Below, in pieces: positions 40,930-48,738 of a DNA stretch of 64,000 nt. Origin of the DNA: Ardenticatenaceae bacterium. Its GTDB lineage: Bacteria > Chloroflexota > Anaerolineae > Promineifilales > Promineifilaceae. The translations under genes were made by a program, and so were the position numbers. Position 1 is the stretch's first letter; each line of letters starts with the position of its first letter. The notes under the pieces were generated by a model. The model ran no database searches, was not told where the DNA came from, and saw only the letters and a list, made by a program, of their open reading frames with translations. The stretch lies in the NCBI GenBank assembly GCA_020634435.1, contig JACKBS010000017.1, positions 1 to 64,000 on the forward strand, in the 5' to 3' direction.

Positions 40930-43875
40930 TTAGCTGGAATCGGCCGTTTGCCCTAGCCCTTCGGGATGCCCCAGCGTGTTCAGCATCAAAAAGACGCTGC
41001 CCAACACGCTCAAACAAATGGCCAGCTCAAACAAAAAGGCGCTGCTAAAGTAAAAGCCAGTTGGCAAGGGCAGATTGAGCATCGCTCCGTAATCTACGGG
41101 TGACAGAAAATATCCATTGACCACCCAACCAGAGATGCCAGAAATCAAAATGAGCAAAATCCCCGAAGCTAATAGCGGCGCACTCAGCCATTTGTAGCGC
41201 TGCCGCGTTTCGGCATAGCCAAATACCACGTAAGCAAAGGCAACCGCCAGGCCGATAATCACCCCGGCCGTAAAGCCGTCACCCGGCTGATCGTGGCCGT
41301 ACATCATGTGTGTCGTGCCAATGACGATTGCCAGCGGCAGTGAAATCCGTGCCAACGCCTGAATAAAAACCGAAGTGCGCGTGCCGTAAATACCAAAGGT
41401 GTACAGATTAAGGGGGAACTGCTTAGCCTCGCCCACGGTGTCACCCAGAGCACGGGTGGCTTGCCGCAGCAGGGTAAACATGCCTAGCCCAGCCATGCTA
41501 AATACGGCAATCTCAATCAGCGTGTCCAGCGCTCGGAAATCAACGATGATTGCCCCGACCACATCCTTGGCGGCGGCCAAAGGCTTGGCATTTTCCAGGT
41601 AAAACGGGGAGACAACGCTGGGGCGTTCCCGGCTGGTTAAAGCTACCAGAGAAATCATTGTGACGACCAGACCGCTTGCCACCGCGACCAATCCATTCCG
41701 CAGCCGGGTCCCTTTGCCTACTTCTATATTGAGCTGAAGCGCTTCATGCCGCTGCTGGCGGGGCAGCAAGCGCAGCGCCAACACCAAAATTACCACTGAC
41801 AAAATATCTACAACAATCTGCACCAGGGCTACATCGGGCGCGGGTTCCAGCACCATGAGCACGGCAATGCTCAGCCCGGATGCCCCCAAGGCGACGATGG
41901 CGGCAAAGTCACGCTTGAGCAGCACGCTGGCAACGGCTGCTCCCACAGCCACCACAATCGCTACCAGGCGCAAAAAGGCTAATTCGCTGGTCCAGCGATA
42001 ATCATATGTGAGAACGGTGCTGTAAATCTGGCTAAACTGCGCCTGGCTAAAGAGGAATACCAGCCCAACCATGCCCAGCAGAATGGTGGCCAGGTAGAGA
42101 CGGAGACGGCCGTTTTGCAATCGCGTCGCCCCATCAGCCAGCCGATCAACCCCACGAAAAAAGGCAGCGAACCCCTGGTTTAAATCCAGGCGCGGCGCAA
42201 ATGTTTGTTGCCACGTCCGCACCCGGTGGCGCGATACAAACAAGACGCTGCCCAGCGAAATGGCAACTGCGGAGAGCAGCAGCGGCACGTTCAGTCCGGT
42301 CCACAAGGCTAACGAAACTTTGACTTTGTCGCCGTAAGCTGCTTCAGCCCCCTTGGCTAGCAGGCTGGCTAAAAAGTCTGGCTCAGGCAGCAGCCCAATG
42401 GCCAGCGACAGCAGGGCGGGCACGGCAGGGGCCAGCAGCATGAGCCGGGGGGCTTCATGAGCTTTGGCGGCGGCTTCTTTCGGTTGGCCAAAGAAGGTAC
42501 CGCTGATGAGTAGCCCCGCTTGCGCCAGCATCAGCGCTCCAGCGGCTACCGATCCCGCTACTAACACCCAGCTGACAAAATTGGGTAGGGTGGGGTGAAC
42601 GGCCGTTGCCAGCAATGTCTCCTTGGCCAGAAATCCAAACAGTGGCGGCAGACCGGCCATAGAAAGCGCGGCAATGATGGCCAGAACGGCCGTAATCGGC
42701 ATCTTTTGCCGCAGCCCACCAAGCAAGCGCAAATCCCGCGTGCCGCTTTCGTGATCCACCGTGCCGGCCACCAGAAATAAGGCACTCTTGTACAGCGCGT
42801 GTGCCAACACGCCAACCACGAGCGCTTTGAAGGCGATGTCCGTATCCTGCCCAATCAGCATCATCAACACGCCCAGCTGGCTGATGGTCGAGTAGGCCAG
42901 CAGCGCCTTGAGGTCGTTCTGCTTTAAGCCTAGATAGGCACCTAAGACCATCGTGATCAGCCCGACAGTAGTGAGCAGCCAGAACCATAGCTCTGTTTCA
43001 CCCAGCACTGGATTCATCCGGGCCATCAGGTAAATGCCCGCCTTCACCATCGTGGCAGAGTGTAAGTAGGCGCTCGCCGGAGTTGGGGCGCTCATCGCCT
43101 TGGGTAGCCAAAAATGGAAAGGAAATTGGGCACTTTTGGTCAACGCGGCCAGGGCTAGTAGCCCCAAAGCAAAAGGATACAGTTGGCTGTCACGCAGTAA
43201 CTCACCACTGCTCAAAATAGCCGGTAGACTGCTTTCACCAGTGACAACAGTTACGATCAAAAGGCCAAACAGCAAGGCAATACCACCACCACCCGTGATA
43301 AACAGCGCTTTAAATGCACCGGCTCGTGCTTCGGGATAGTTGGATTTGTAAGCAACCAGCAAAAAGGAGGTAATGCTGGTGCCTTCCCAAAACATAAACA
43401 AGACGATGATGTCACCAGCCAGGACCAATCCCAACATAGCGGCCATAAACAGAAACAGATAGCTAATAAATCGCCAGGCTGACGGTTCTTTCTTGAAATA
43501 ATAGCCAGCGTAAATAATTATCAGTGTGCCGATGCCGGTTACCAACAGAGCAAACAGCAAACTTAGCCCATCGAGATAAAGGCTGAAATTTAGATTGAAG
43601 CTGGGTAGCCAGGTGAAGTTGGCTTTGATTTTCTCACCTGCGTTAATGAGGGGAAGTTTCTGGGCCAGCAAAATAAATGCGGTAAGTGGGGCGGCGGCCA
43701 AAAGCCAGGACAGCTGCACAAGAGTAAAACGGCCATTGTGCGCCTTTACCCAGCCAAGCCAGCCAACCAAAGCACTTAAAACTGCTGCCAATGCTATAAC
43801 TGTTAGAGGAATAAAAAGTGTGTTGTCCTGCATGAAAATTTCAAAGGTGGTCGGTATATAAAAATAAGCTGACAT
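40930..43875 (-). CDS. mrpA: Fused Mrp antiporter subunit A-B
   Basis: 981 residues. Residues 1-about 800 are MrpA: a NuoL-like core (FMFWEGTSITSFLLVAYKSN; KSAQFPFHFWLPKAMSAPTP; YLHSATMVKAGIYLMARMNP; LLAYSTISQLGVLMMLIGQD; HALYKSALFLVAGTVDHESG; GLPPLFGFLAKETLL) and its C-terminal MbhD/MbhE extension (IVVDILSVVILVLALRLLP; FSMAGLGMFTLLRQATR). From about 830 on it is MrpB: RISLPLAIVIGTTHMMYGHD, PGDGFTAGVIIGLAVAFAYV. MrpB is usually a separate gene, but the fusion is a known variant. It is the first gene of the operon. The start ATG 43875 lacks a strong ribosome site; an ATG 14 codons downstream (43833) is an alternative. Confidence 0.93.
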   Translation of the reverse strand: MSAYFYIPTTFEIFMQDNTLFIPLTVIALAAVLSALVGWLGWVKAHNGRFTLVQLSWLLAAAPLTAFILLAQKLPLINAGEKIKANFTWLPSFNLNFSLYLDGLSLLFALLVTGIGTLIIIYAGYYFKKEPSAWRFISYLFLFMAAMLGLVLAGDIIVLFMFWEGTSITSFLLVAYKSNYPEARAGAFKALFITGGGGIALLFGLLIVTVVTGESSLPAILSSGELLRDSQLYPFALGLLALAALTKSAQFPFHFWLPKAMSAPTPASAYLHSATMVKAGIYLMARMNPVLGETELWFWLLTTVGLITMVLGAYLGLKQNDLKALLAYSTISQLGVLMMLIGQDTDIAFKALVVGVLAHALYKSALFLVAGTVDHESGTRDLRLLGGLRQKMPITAVLAIIAALSMAGLPPLFGFLAKETLLATAVHPTLPNFVSWVLVAGSVAAGALMLAQAGLLISGTFFGQPKEAAAKAHEAPRLMLLAPAVPALLSLAIGLLPEPDFLASLLAKGAEAAYGDKVKVSLALWTGLNVPLLLSAVAISLGSVLFVSRHRVRTWQQTFAPRLDLNQGFAAFFRGVDRLADGATRLQNGRLRLYLATILLGMVGLVFLFSQAQFSQIYSTVLTYDYRWTSELAFLRLVAIVVAVGAAVASVLLKRDFAAIVALGASGLSIAVLMVLEPAPDVALVQIVVDILSVVILVLALRLLPRQQRHEALQLNIEVGKGTRLRNGLVAVASGLVVTMISLVALTSRERPSVVSPFYLENAKPLAAAKDVVGAIIVDFRALDTLIEIAVFSMAGLGMFTLLRQATRALGDTVGEAKQFPLNLYTFGIYGTRTSVFIQALARISLPLAIVIGTTHMMYGHDQPGDGFTAGVIIGLAVAFAYVVFGYAETRQRYKWLSAPLLASGILLILISGISGWVVNGYFLSPVDYGAMLNLPLPTGFYFSSAFLFELAICLSVLGSVFLMLNTLGHPEGLGQTADSS

Positions 43876-44056
43876 TCATCCCCAAAGCGTGGGAAGAACG
43901 CCAGCTACTTTGTTACAGTAAAAAGAATTTAGTACAGATACAGCAAGCTGTGACGATTTAATTTTTATCAAAAATATGATAAAAAGTCAATTGAGTTAGA
44001 TTAATGCAAAATGAATTTGGGGTATCGGGCCACAGAAAGTGGAAGCAATTTAAAAC

Positions 44057-44276
44057 AAAAAAACCGCTCCCTTATGAAAAGGAAGCGGTTCTGTTGTTTG
44101 CTCATGCACCAGGAGGGGTGTGCATCGAGCAGTCCAGCTGTTGCCAAAGACCTAAGGAGGAGGGTGGCTTTCGCCGACGGCATTGCTGTAGCCCGATTAG
44201 CTTGTTCCAGTCGCGTTTCTCTCGTGCCAGTTTGGGGGAGGAGTTCTTTCCTTAGGCCTCAAAACTAACCGAGCAT
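44057..44276 (-). ncRNA. Candidate structured noncoding RNA (about 220 nt, unidentified)
   Basis: On the minus strand a promoter (44283-44311) is followed by a non-coding stretch with strong pairing, and then an intrinsic terminator. GGCCTAAGGA near the 5' end pairs with TCCTTAGGTC (44149-44158), a 10-bp closing stem around about 90 nt that includes a GGCGAAAGCC tetraloop hairpin. A hairpin with stem GCTC-ATGCAC follows (44100-44130). The terminator arms are 44062-44073 and 44078-44090, with seven U after. Size and architecture fit a 6S-like RNA or a cis-regulatory leader, but I find no SRP, RNase P, tmRNA, cobalamin or c-di-AMP consensus. No ORF is credible here. The rest of the 43876-44386 gap shows nothing else. 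Confidence 0.55.
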
Positions 44277-44282
44277 AATTGT

Positions 44283-44311
44283 ATAGTACACTACTTTTTT
44301 GGTTCTGTCAC
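44283..44311 (-). promoter_or_regulatory. Sigma-70-like promoter for the candidate RNA
   Basis: Minus strand: -35 GTGACA (44306-44311), 17-nt spacer, -10 TACTAT (44283-44288). Transcription would begin near 44276. No coding start follows within 200 bases. Confidence 0.55.
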
Positions 44312-44386
44312 CCCTTCTCCAGCTATTTTTAATATTTTGTCATAAAAATAGTACCTAAAGGTAGGTATATATGTGTAAATCGATCA

Positions 44387-45076
44387 TTATTTGTGCAGTT
44401 TTGCGGTAAATTCAAAAGTCAATTGAACCTCATCGCTGACGTTCGCTACTCCTGGTGCATCGGGAATTTGTAAGCCAAAATCAGCCCGCAAAATTTGTGC
44501 TGTCGCTGATCCGTTGAGTTCAGTACGGCCGTTTGCCGTCACTGTGGCGGCAAATGTCACCGGTTTGGTTATCTCGCGAATCGTTAAATCTCCCTCAATT
44601 TGTAATTCGATTGGTTCCTCAGCGGTAAATTCGCTGGGCAAGCCCGTCATTTGGCGGGGCGTAAACGTGATGAGTTCGTACTGCTCTGTGTCCAAAATAA
44701 AATTGTTGATTGCATTGTTGCGAAACTCATTGTCTGTCATTAGCGTTCGGGCGTTGATCTGGATAGGTCCCATTTGAGAATTAGCTGGATTTTCAAAATC
44801 AATCGCAATTTGGCCAGCAATCTCCCGACTTCGCCCTACAACTGTAGTTGGCAGGCCGCGCAGGGTTTCACTCAGGGTAAACGTGGCCAGCGATTCTGTA
44901 GGAACAATTTCAAAAATGGTAAATTGGTTGCTGTCACCAGTGAGTGTGATGGGAACGGCCGTTAACGGAGCTGAAGGTGTGCGAGCTGGCTGAAAAAACA
45001 CGAGCCAAACGACCCCAATCAGCACCGCCCCTACGACCATGACCACAATGCCACCAATTAAAGTTTTGTCTTTCAT
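44387..45076 (-). CDS. YceI-family lipocalin-like protein, membrane-anchored
   Basis: 229 residues. An N-terminal transmembrane anchor (LIGGIVVMVVGAVLIGVVWL) replaces the usual cleaved signal. The YceI domain runs from about 45: FEIVPTESLATFTLSETLRG, GQIAIDFENPANSQMGPIQI, ARTLMTDNEFRNNAINNFIL, EIEGDLTIREITKPVTFAAT-like strands and the C-terminal LRADFGLQIPDAPGVANVSD. The family binds polyisoprenoid or amphiphilic ligands in an extended barrel; some are linked to respiration. Extracytoplasmic. Start ATG 45074-45076 with AAGGAT upstream. Confidence 0.9.
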   Translation of the reverse strand: MKDKTLIGGIVVMVVGAVLIGVVWLVFFQPARTPSAPLTAVPITLTGDSNQFTIFEIVPTESLATFTLSETLRGLPTTVVGRSREIAGQIAIDFENPANSQMGPIQINARTLMTDNEFRNNAINNFILDTEQYELITFTPRQMTGLPSEFTAEEPIELQIEGDLTIREITKPVTFAATVTANGRTELNGSATAQILRADFGLQIPDAPGVANVSDEVQLTFEFTAKLHK

Positions 45077-45143
45077 GAATGTGCGTATCCTTGTTCAAGA
45101 AGTTTATTTTCCATTTTAGGTCGCTTGGCAGGCATATTCAAAT

Positions 45144-45163
45144 GAGGAAACGGCCGTTTCCTC
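45144..45163. repeat. Extended intergenic copy of the ACGGCCGT palindrome
   Basis: GAGGAAACGGCCGTTTCCTC is a perfect 20-bp palindrome in non-coding DNA ahead of yceI. It is one of few copies of the window-wide motif that lie outside genes. Confidence 0.7.
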
Positions 45164-45179
45164 CCCAAAATATAAATTA

Positions 45180-45208
45180 TAGACAGCAGGTTTTAATTGT
45201 TTTATACT
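45180..45208 (+). promoter_or_regulatory. Strong sigma-70-like promoter upstream of the ATP-grasp ligase
   Basis: TAGACA (45180-45185), 17-nt spacer, TATACT (45203-45208): each box differs from consensus by one base. Transcription would begin near 45215 and immediately meet the hairpin at 45239. A second -10 box TATAAT lies at 45273-45278, after that hairpin, with a weak -35. Confidence 0.55.
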
Positions 45209-45238
45209 GTGGCCATCATCTAAATATATTGGCATAGG

Positions 45239-45274
45239 ACCCCATTTTTGCTTCAGGCTAAAAATGGGGTTTTA
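45239..45274 (+). terminator. Terminator-like hairpin in the leader of the ATP-grasp ligase gene
   Basis: ACCCCATTTTT (45239-45249) pairs exactly with AAAAATGGGGT (45260-45270), followed by TTTAT. It lies between a good promoter and the ATG at 45318, so it can attenuate the gene or end a tiny RNA of about 60 nt. Confidence 0.6.
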
Positions 45275-45317
45275 TAATGGCACAATCTCACAATTTTGTC
45301 ATAAGGAAGAGAAAAAA

Positions 45318-46376
45318 ATGCGTGTTGCCTTACTGGCTAATTTGCAAAAAAATGCCCCCCACTGGCCTGGGATTTCCCCTGATCATTGGGACGATCTGGA
45401 TAGCGAAGCGACGATCGAAGCCATCATGGCCGCCATCAGAACAAATGGCCACGACGTTACCTTTTTGGAAGGGAATGCGGAACTGCCGCAAAAGCTGACC
45501 AAACTACAGCCTGATATTTGTTTCAATATTTGCGAAGGTCATGTTGGCGATTCGCGCGAGTCTCATGTGCCTGCGCTGCTAGAGATGCTGCGACTACCTT
45601 ACACGGGTTCCCAAGTGCTCACTCTGGCGCTGACGCTGGACAAACCGATGACCAAGCGCGTCCTCACCTACCACGACCTGCCAACGCCAGCTTTCCAGGT
45701 GTTTGAACGGGTTAATGAGCCATTAGATCCGCAAATGCGCTTCCCAATCTTTGTGAAGCCAAGCCGCGAAGGTACGGGCATGGGCGTGAGCAGCGAGTCT
45801 ATTGTGCAGGACGAGGCCCAACTGCGTGTTCAGCTGCGTCGGCTGTTTGATAAATATGATCAGCCTGTGCTGGCAGAGCAGTTCATTGACGGCCGTGAGA
45901 TTACCGTGGGGGTAGTAGGTAATCTGACCACTCCGGTGGCCTGGCGTTTGCCAGAGGATGAGGATGCACCGCGCCTGTCTCGCGGTTTGCACTTTTTGCC
46001 GCCGCTGGAAGTGGATATGAGCCGTTACCCTGAAGAAGAAGCTGGCGTCTACACCAGCCGCATCAAAACTGAGCTGGCCCATGATTTTCACTACTTCTGC
46101 CCGGCACCGCTGACGGATGCACAGCTAGAGGATTTGAACTGGCTCACGGCGGCCACATTCCGCGTGACGGGCTGTTTGGATGTGGCTCGCGTGGATTTCC
46201 GTTTTGACGCCAACGACAACAACAAGCCTTATATTTTGGAAATCAATCCGCTGCCAGGGCTGAATCCTGAGTATTCAGACTTGTGCATTGAGGCAAAAGC
46301 GGCTGGTTGGACCTATGAGCGGCTAGTTAACCAGATTTTGGATGAGGCGGCCGAGCGGTACGGCCTGGGGAGTTAG
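45318..46376 (+). CDS. D-alanine-D-alanine ligase-like ATP-grasp protein
   Basis: 352 residues from ATG 45318 (AAGGAAGAG upstream). ATP-grasp features: QPDICFNICEGHVGDSRESH, PYTGSQVLTLALTLDKPMTK, FPIFVKPSREGTGMGVSSES, VLAEQFIDGREITVGVVGNL, and the metal-binding DVARVDFRFDANDNNKPYIL and EINPLPGLNPEYSD. The C-terminal two thirds fit Ddl. The N-terminus lacks the usual GGxSxEHE segment of cell-wall Ddl enzymes and begins MRVALLANLQKNAPHWPGIS. It may therefore ligate another pair of amino acids or small acids. Monocistronic, convergent with the Crp/Fnr gene. Confidence 0.85.
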   Translation: MRVALLANLQKNAPHWPGISPDHWDDLDSEATIEAIMAAIRTNGHDVTFLEGNAELPQKLTKLQPDICFNICEGHVGDSRESHVPALLEMLRLPYTGSQVLTLALTLDKPMTKRVLTYHDLPTPAFQVFERVNEPLDPQMRFPIFVKPSREGTGMGVSSESIVQDEAQLRVQLRRLFDKYDQPVLAEQFIDGREITVGVVGNLTTPVAWRLPEDEDAPRLSRGLHFLPPLEVDMSRYPEEEAGVYTSRIKTELAHDFHYFCPAPLTDAQLEDLNWLTAATFRVTGCLDVARVDFRFDANDNNKPYILEINPLPGLNPEYSDLCIEAKAAGWTYERLVNQILDEAAERYGLGS

Positions 46377-46390
46377 AGGGAAAGCAACTG

Positions 46391-46430
46391 GGTAATTGAG
46401 TAATTTTCAATCGCAAATTACTCAATTACC
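46391..46430. terminator. Bidirectional terminator
   Basis: GGTAATTGAGTAATTT (46391-46406) pairs exactly with AAATTACTCAATTACC (46415-46430), between the convergent ATP-grasp and Crp/Fnr genes. Confidence 0.8.
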
Positions 46431-46440
46431 TAATAATATT

Positions 46441-47184
46441 TCAGGCCGTGACTTCAGCGCGTAGAGCATCAGCATCGAGGATGGTGATACGGCCGTTTTC
46501 AAATAAAATCAGCCTGCGTTCCCGAAAATCGCGCAGGATTTTGTTGGTGCTTTCCCGCGTCGCGCCGATCAGGCTGGCCAGGTTTGCTTGCGTTAAAGTC
46601 ATGTCGATGATGACGCTGTTGGCTTCAAGACGGCCGTAATCCTGGGCCAATTCCAGCAGCTTACGGGCCAGTCGCTGCGATACGGGCAGCGAGGCCAGAC
46701 TGTCCATTTGTCGCGTGTTGTAGCGTACCCGGTGCGTCAGCTCTTTCAAGAAATTAAGCGCCAGCTGCGGGATTCGCTGCATGTGGTAGCGAAAGCTCTC
46801 CCGACTAACGGTGTACAAAACGGTTTCATCCAGGGCAACGGCCGTTGCCGAGCGTGGTAGCCCATCAATCACCGCCAGTTCGCCAAACATATCGCCTGGG
46901 CGACCGAATAAAATTACCGACGTTTCTGTGCCATCCAGCCCGTTCACAAAAATCCGCACTTGCCCAGAACGAACCAGATATAGCATCTGTCCGGGATCCC
47001 CTTCGCGAAAGATGATTTCTCCCTGACCGAAGCGACGAGTCTGGACGTCTTTGGAAATAGATGCCAACTGCTGCATGGATAACGATTGAAACAGTGGACT
47101 ATCTTCTAAAAACTGAACCATTTTCATTGTTCGTCCCTCCACTCGGGCTGATACCGGGGGCGGATAAATTGGTTGTAAGCTCAT
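46441..47184 (-). CDS. Crp/Fnr-family transcriptional regulator
   Basis: 247 residues; ATG 47182-47184 chosen because GGGAGGT stands 6 nt upstream (the frame is open 22 codons further). Cyclic-nucleotide-binding fold: LEDSPLFQSLSMQQLASISK, GQGEIIFREGDPGQMLYLVR, GDMFGELAVIDGLPRSATAV. The C-terminal HTH is LTQANLASLIGATRESTNKI, LRDFRERRLILFENGRITIL. The recognition helix has R-E-S-T-N-K, as in CRP-like members reading TGTGA half sites. No N-terminal cysteine cluster, so not a classical FNR. A perfect TGTGA-N6-TCACA site lies at 48080-48095 ahead of the Rrf2/oxidase genes. Probably a global regulator touching respiration. Confidence 0.92.
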   Translation of the reverse strand: MSLQPIYPPPVSARVEGRTMKMVQFLEDSPLFQSLSMQQLASISKDVQTRRFGQGEIIFREGDPGQMLYLVRSGQVRIFVNGLDGTETSVILFGRPGDMFGELAVIDGLPRSATAVALDETVLYTVSRESFRYHMQRIPQLALNFLKELTHRVRYNTRQMDSLASLPVSQRLARKLLELAQDYGRLEANSVIIDMTLTQANLASLIGATRESTNKILRDFRERRLILFENGRITILDADALRAEVTA

Positions 47185-47272
47185 GTTGTACCTCCCGAAA
47201 AGAGAGTGAGCGGCTGGCGTTTCTAAAATGTTGCCGCCAGCCGGTTTCATTCCTAATTACAGTTTGTGCCAG

Positions 47273-47962
47273 TTAAACCAGGCGAAGCAGCAAGCCTACC
47301 AGCACAGCCAACGTAACGCTGACCAGCAGTTCTGCCAGGTAGACAGGAGCACGTTCTTCATTGGCCATCTGCGGCCACTCCATGAGCAGCCGGGGCAAAA
47401 TAACGACTGGCACCAGATAGTATTGCCCAACGGCGACAAAGGTGGTCATGAGCAGCCGCTCCAGGATGCCCAGATATTTGCTGGAATCTCCGAACTGCGG
47501 TGCAGAACCTTGCACGAGCCCATAGGCAGTAAATTTCACTAACACCCAGGCCGGCATGGTCACAAAGGCATAGCCAAGCAGGTAGATGAGTAGCCATTCG
47601 CTTTGCAGTATGGAGAGGCTGCTTTGCATTACAGCGCTCAAATCCAGGTAGCCGCCTCCAGCCAGGGCCAGGGTGATGACCACGCCATGCGCCAACTGAT
47701 CCAGACTGAAGCGGGCCAGTTCTGGAATGGGCAGCTTGATGCGTAGCTGTACGGCATCAATGGCAAAGTGGGCTATGCCGATAGCCAATACCCAGGGCCA
47801 CCAGCCTGGATTGAAGGGCAAAATAAAGAGCCAGGTAACGGCGAGTACGACCAGGCAGTGCACCAAAACTCCTTTCAGCGCCCGGCTTTTCCAGGCAGCC
47901 AGGCTGTTCCATTGTAAAATATAATCCCCTACTAAATGAGCTAAAAACATAGCGATGATCAT
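47273..47962 (-). CDS. DUF3307-family membrane protein
   Basis: 229 residues from ATG 47960-47962 (AGGAGGCATCAA before it). Six or seven hydrophobic segments. The family's signature is MIIAMFLAHLVGDYILQWNS near the start, with KSRALKGVLVHCLVVLAVT and AIGIAHFAIDAVQLRIKL (His and Asp within membrane helices). LDQLAHGVVITLAL follows. Function is unknown; the paired His/Asp residues suggest metal or proton handling. Same strand as the Crp/Fnr gene, 88 bases upstream of it. Confidence 0.85.
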   Translation of the reverse strand: MIIAMFLAHLVGDYILQWNSLAAWKSRALKGVLVHCLVVLAVTWLFILPFNPGWWPWVLAIGIAHFAIDAVQLRIKLPIPELARFSLDQLAHGVVITLALAGGGYLDLSAVMQSSLSILQSEWLLIYLLGYAFVTMPAWVLVKFTAYGLVQGSAPQFGDSSKYLGILERLLMTTFVAVGQYYLVPVVILPRLLMEWPQMANEERAPVYLAELLVSVTLAVLVGLLLRLV

Positions 47963-48079
47963 TTGATGCCTCCTGACTATTAGAATCATAATCCAATTGA
48001 TTTAGAAGATTGTCTTTGGGTTGACACTGCTCCCGTTTGCTTTTCTACCTTTACAATAAAACGTCTTGGAAGAATGCGC

Positions 48080-48095
48080 TGTGAGATTTTTCACA
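48080..48095. promoter_or_regulatory. CRP-type operator TGTGA-N6-TCACA
   Basis: TGTGAGATTTTTCACA matches the CRP consensus half sites perfectly with the required 6-bp spacer. It lies between the divergent DUF3307 gene and the Rrf2/Sco/oxidase unit, 1 kb from a Crp/Fnr-family gene. Confidence 0.65.
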
Positions 48096-48140
48096 TGGCG
48101 GTAAAATAAGGCCTCCGGGATGTCAATTGTCATATAAACC

Positions 48141-48158
48141 TAGTGACAAATGTCACTA
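48141..48158. promoter_or_regulatory. 18-bp palindromic operator ahead of the Rrf2 gene
   Basis: TAGTGACAAATGTCACTA has perfect 8-bp arms around AA and lies 68 bases before the rrf2 ATG. Candidate autoregulatory site for the Rrf2 protein or a second Crp/Fnr-family site. Confidence 0.55.
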
Positions 48159-48226
48159 TGGAGCGGTTGTTGTGTCGGGTAAATTCGGGCCGTTGTAGAT
48201 GTGGAGTTTTTAGGTCAACAATATCT

Positions 48227-48736
48227 ATGTTTCAAGTTAGCCGACGAGTTGATTACGCCGTGAGAATTATGATTGAGCTGGGCATGCAGCCCAGTGGTAC
48301 TTTCATGTCGGCTCGGCGGGTTTCGGCGCGTACGGCCGTTCCCAAGGCTTTCTTGCACAAAATTACGGCCGACCTGGTTCGCACCAATTTGATTACCACG
48401 CAAACGGGTCCAACGGGTGGATTGGCTTTGCAGAAAGAGTGCTGCGACATCAATATGCTGCACATTGTAGAAGCTATTGAAGGGCCGGTTTGCCTCAATA
48501 TCTGCTTGCTGCGGCCAAACGAATGTAACCGAGATCGCATCTGCCCAGGGCATGACGTGTGGGGCCGTTTGCAACTAATGGTTATTAACGAGTTGCAGAA
48601 CACTAACCTGGCCGACCTTGTGGCTGAGGCGCATCATTTGAAGAAAAATCCGCGTCCGATTGATGCTGAACTTCCTTACCTGTATCCCGCGTGCAATGTT
48701 GTGCTGCATGATACGGCCGTTCAGGAGAACGCTTAG
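48227..48736 (+). CDS. Rrf2-family transcriptional regulator with three-cysteine cluster motif
   Basis: 169 residues from ATG 48227 (MFQVSRRVDYAVRIMIELGM). The Rrf2 wHTH is clear: SARRVSARTAVPKAFLHKIT, ADLVRTNLITTQTGPTGGLA, INMLHIVEAIEGPVCLNICL. Cysteines at CLNICLLRPNECNRDRICPG fit an Fe-S cluster site of the IscR/NsrR/RsrR type, so it may sense redox state, O2 or NO. It stands first in front of sco, sco, coxIIa, coxII, ctaB, coxI, with the next ATG 2 bases after its stop, so is probably their local regulator. Additional Cys in CCDINM and YPACNVV are extra. Confidence 0.88.
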   Translation: MFQVSRRVDYAVRIMIELGMQPSGTFMSARRVSARTAVPKAFLHKITADLVRTNLITTQTGPTGGLALQKECCDINMLHIVEAIEGPVCLNICLLRPNECNRDRICPGHDVWGRLQLMVINELQNTNLADLVAEAHHLKKNPRPIDAELPYLYPACNVVLHDTAVQENA

Positions 48737-48738
48737 TC

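Noticed and set aside
44057..44276. Identity of the candidate RNA as SRP, RNase P, tmRNA, cobalamin or c-di-AMP riboswitch
   Set aside because: The hallmark consensus segments of these RNAs are not present on either strand.
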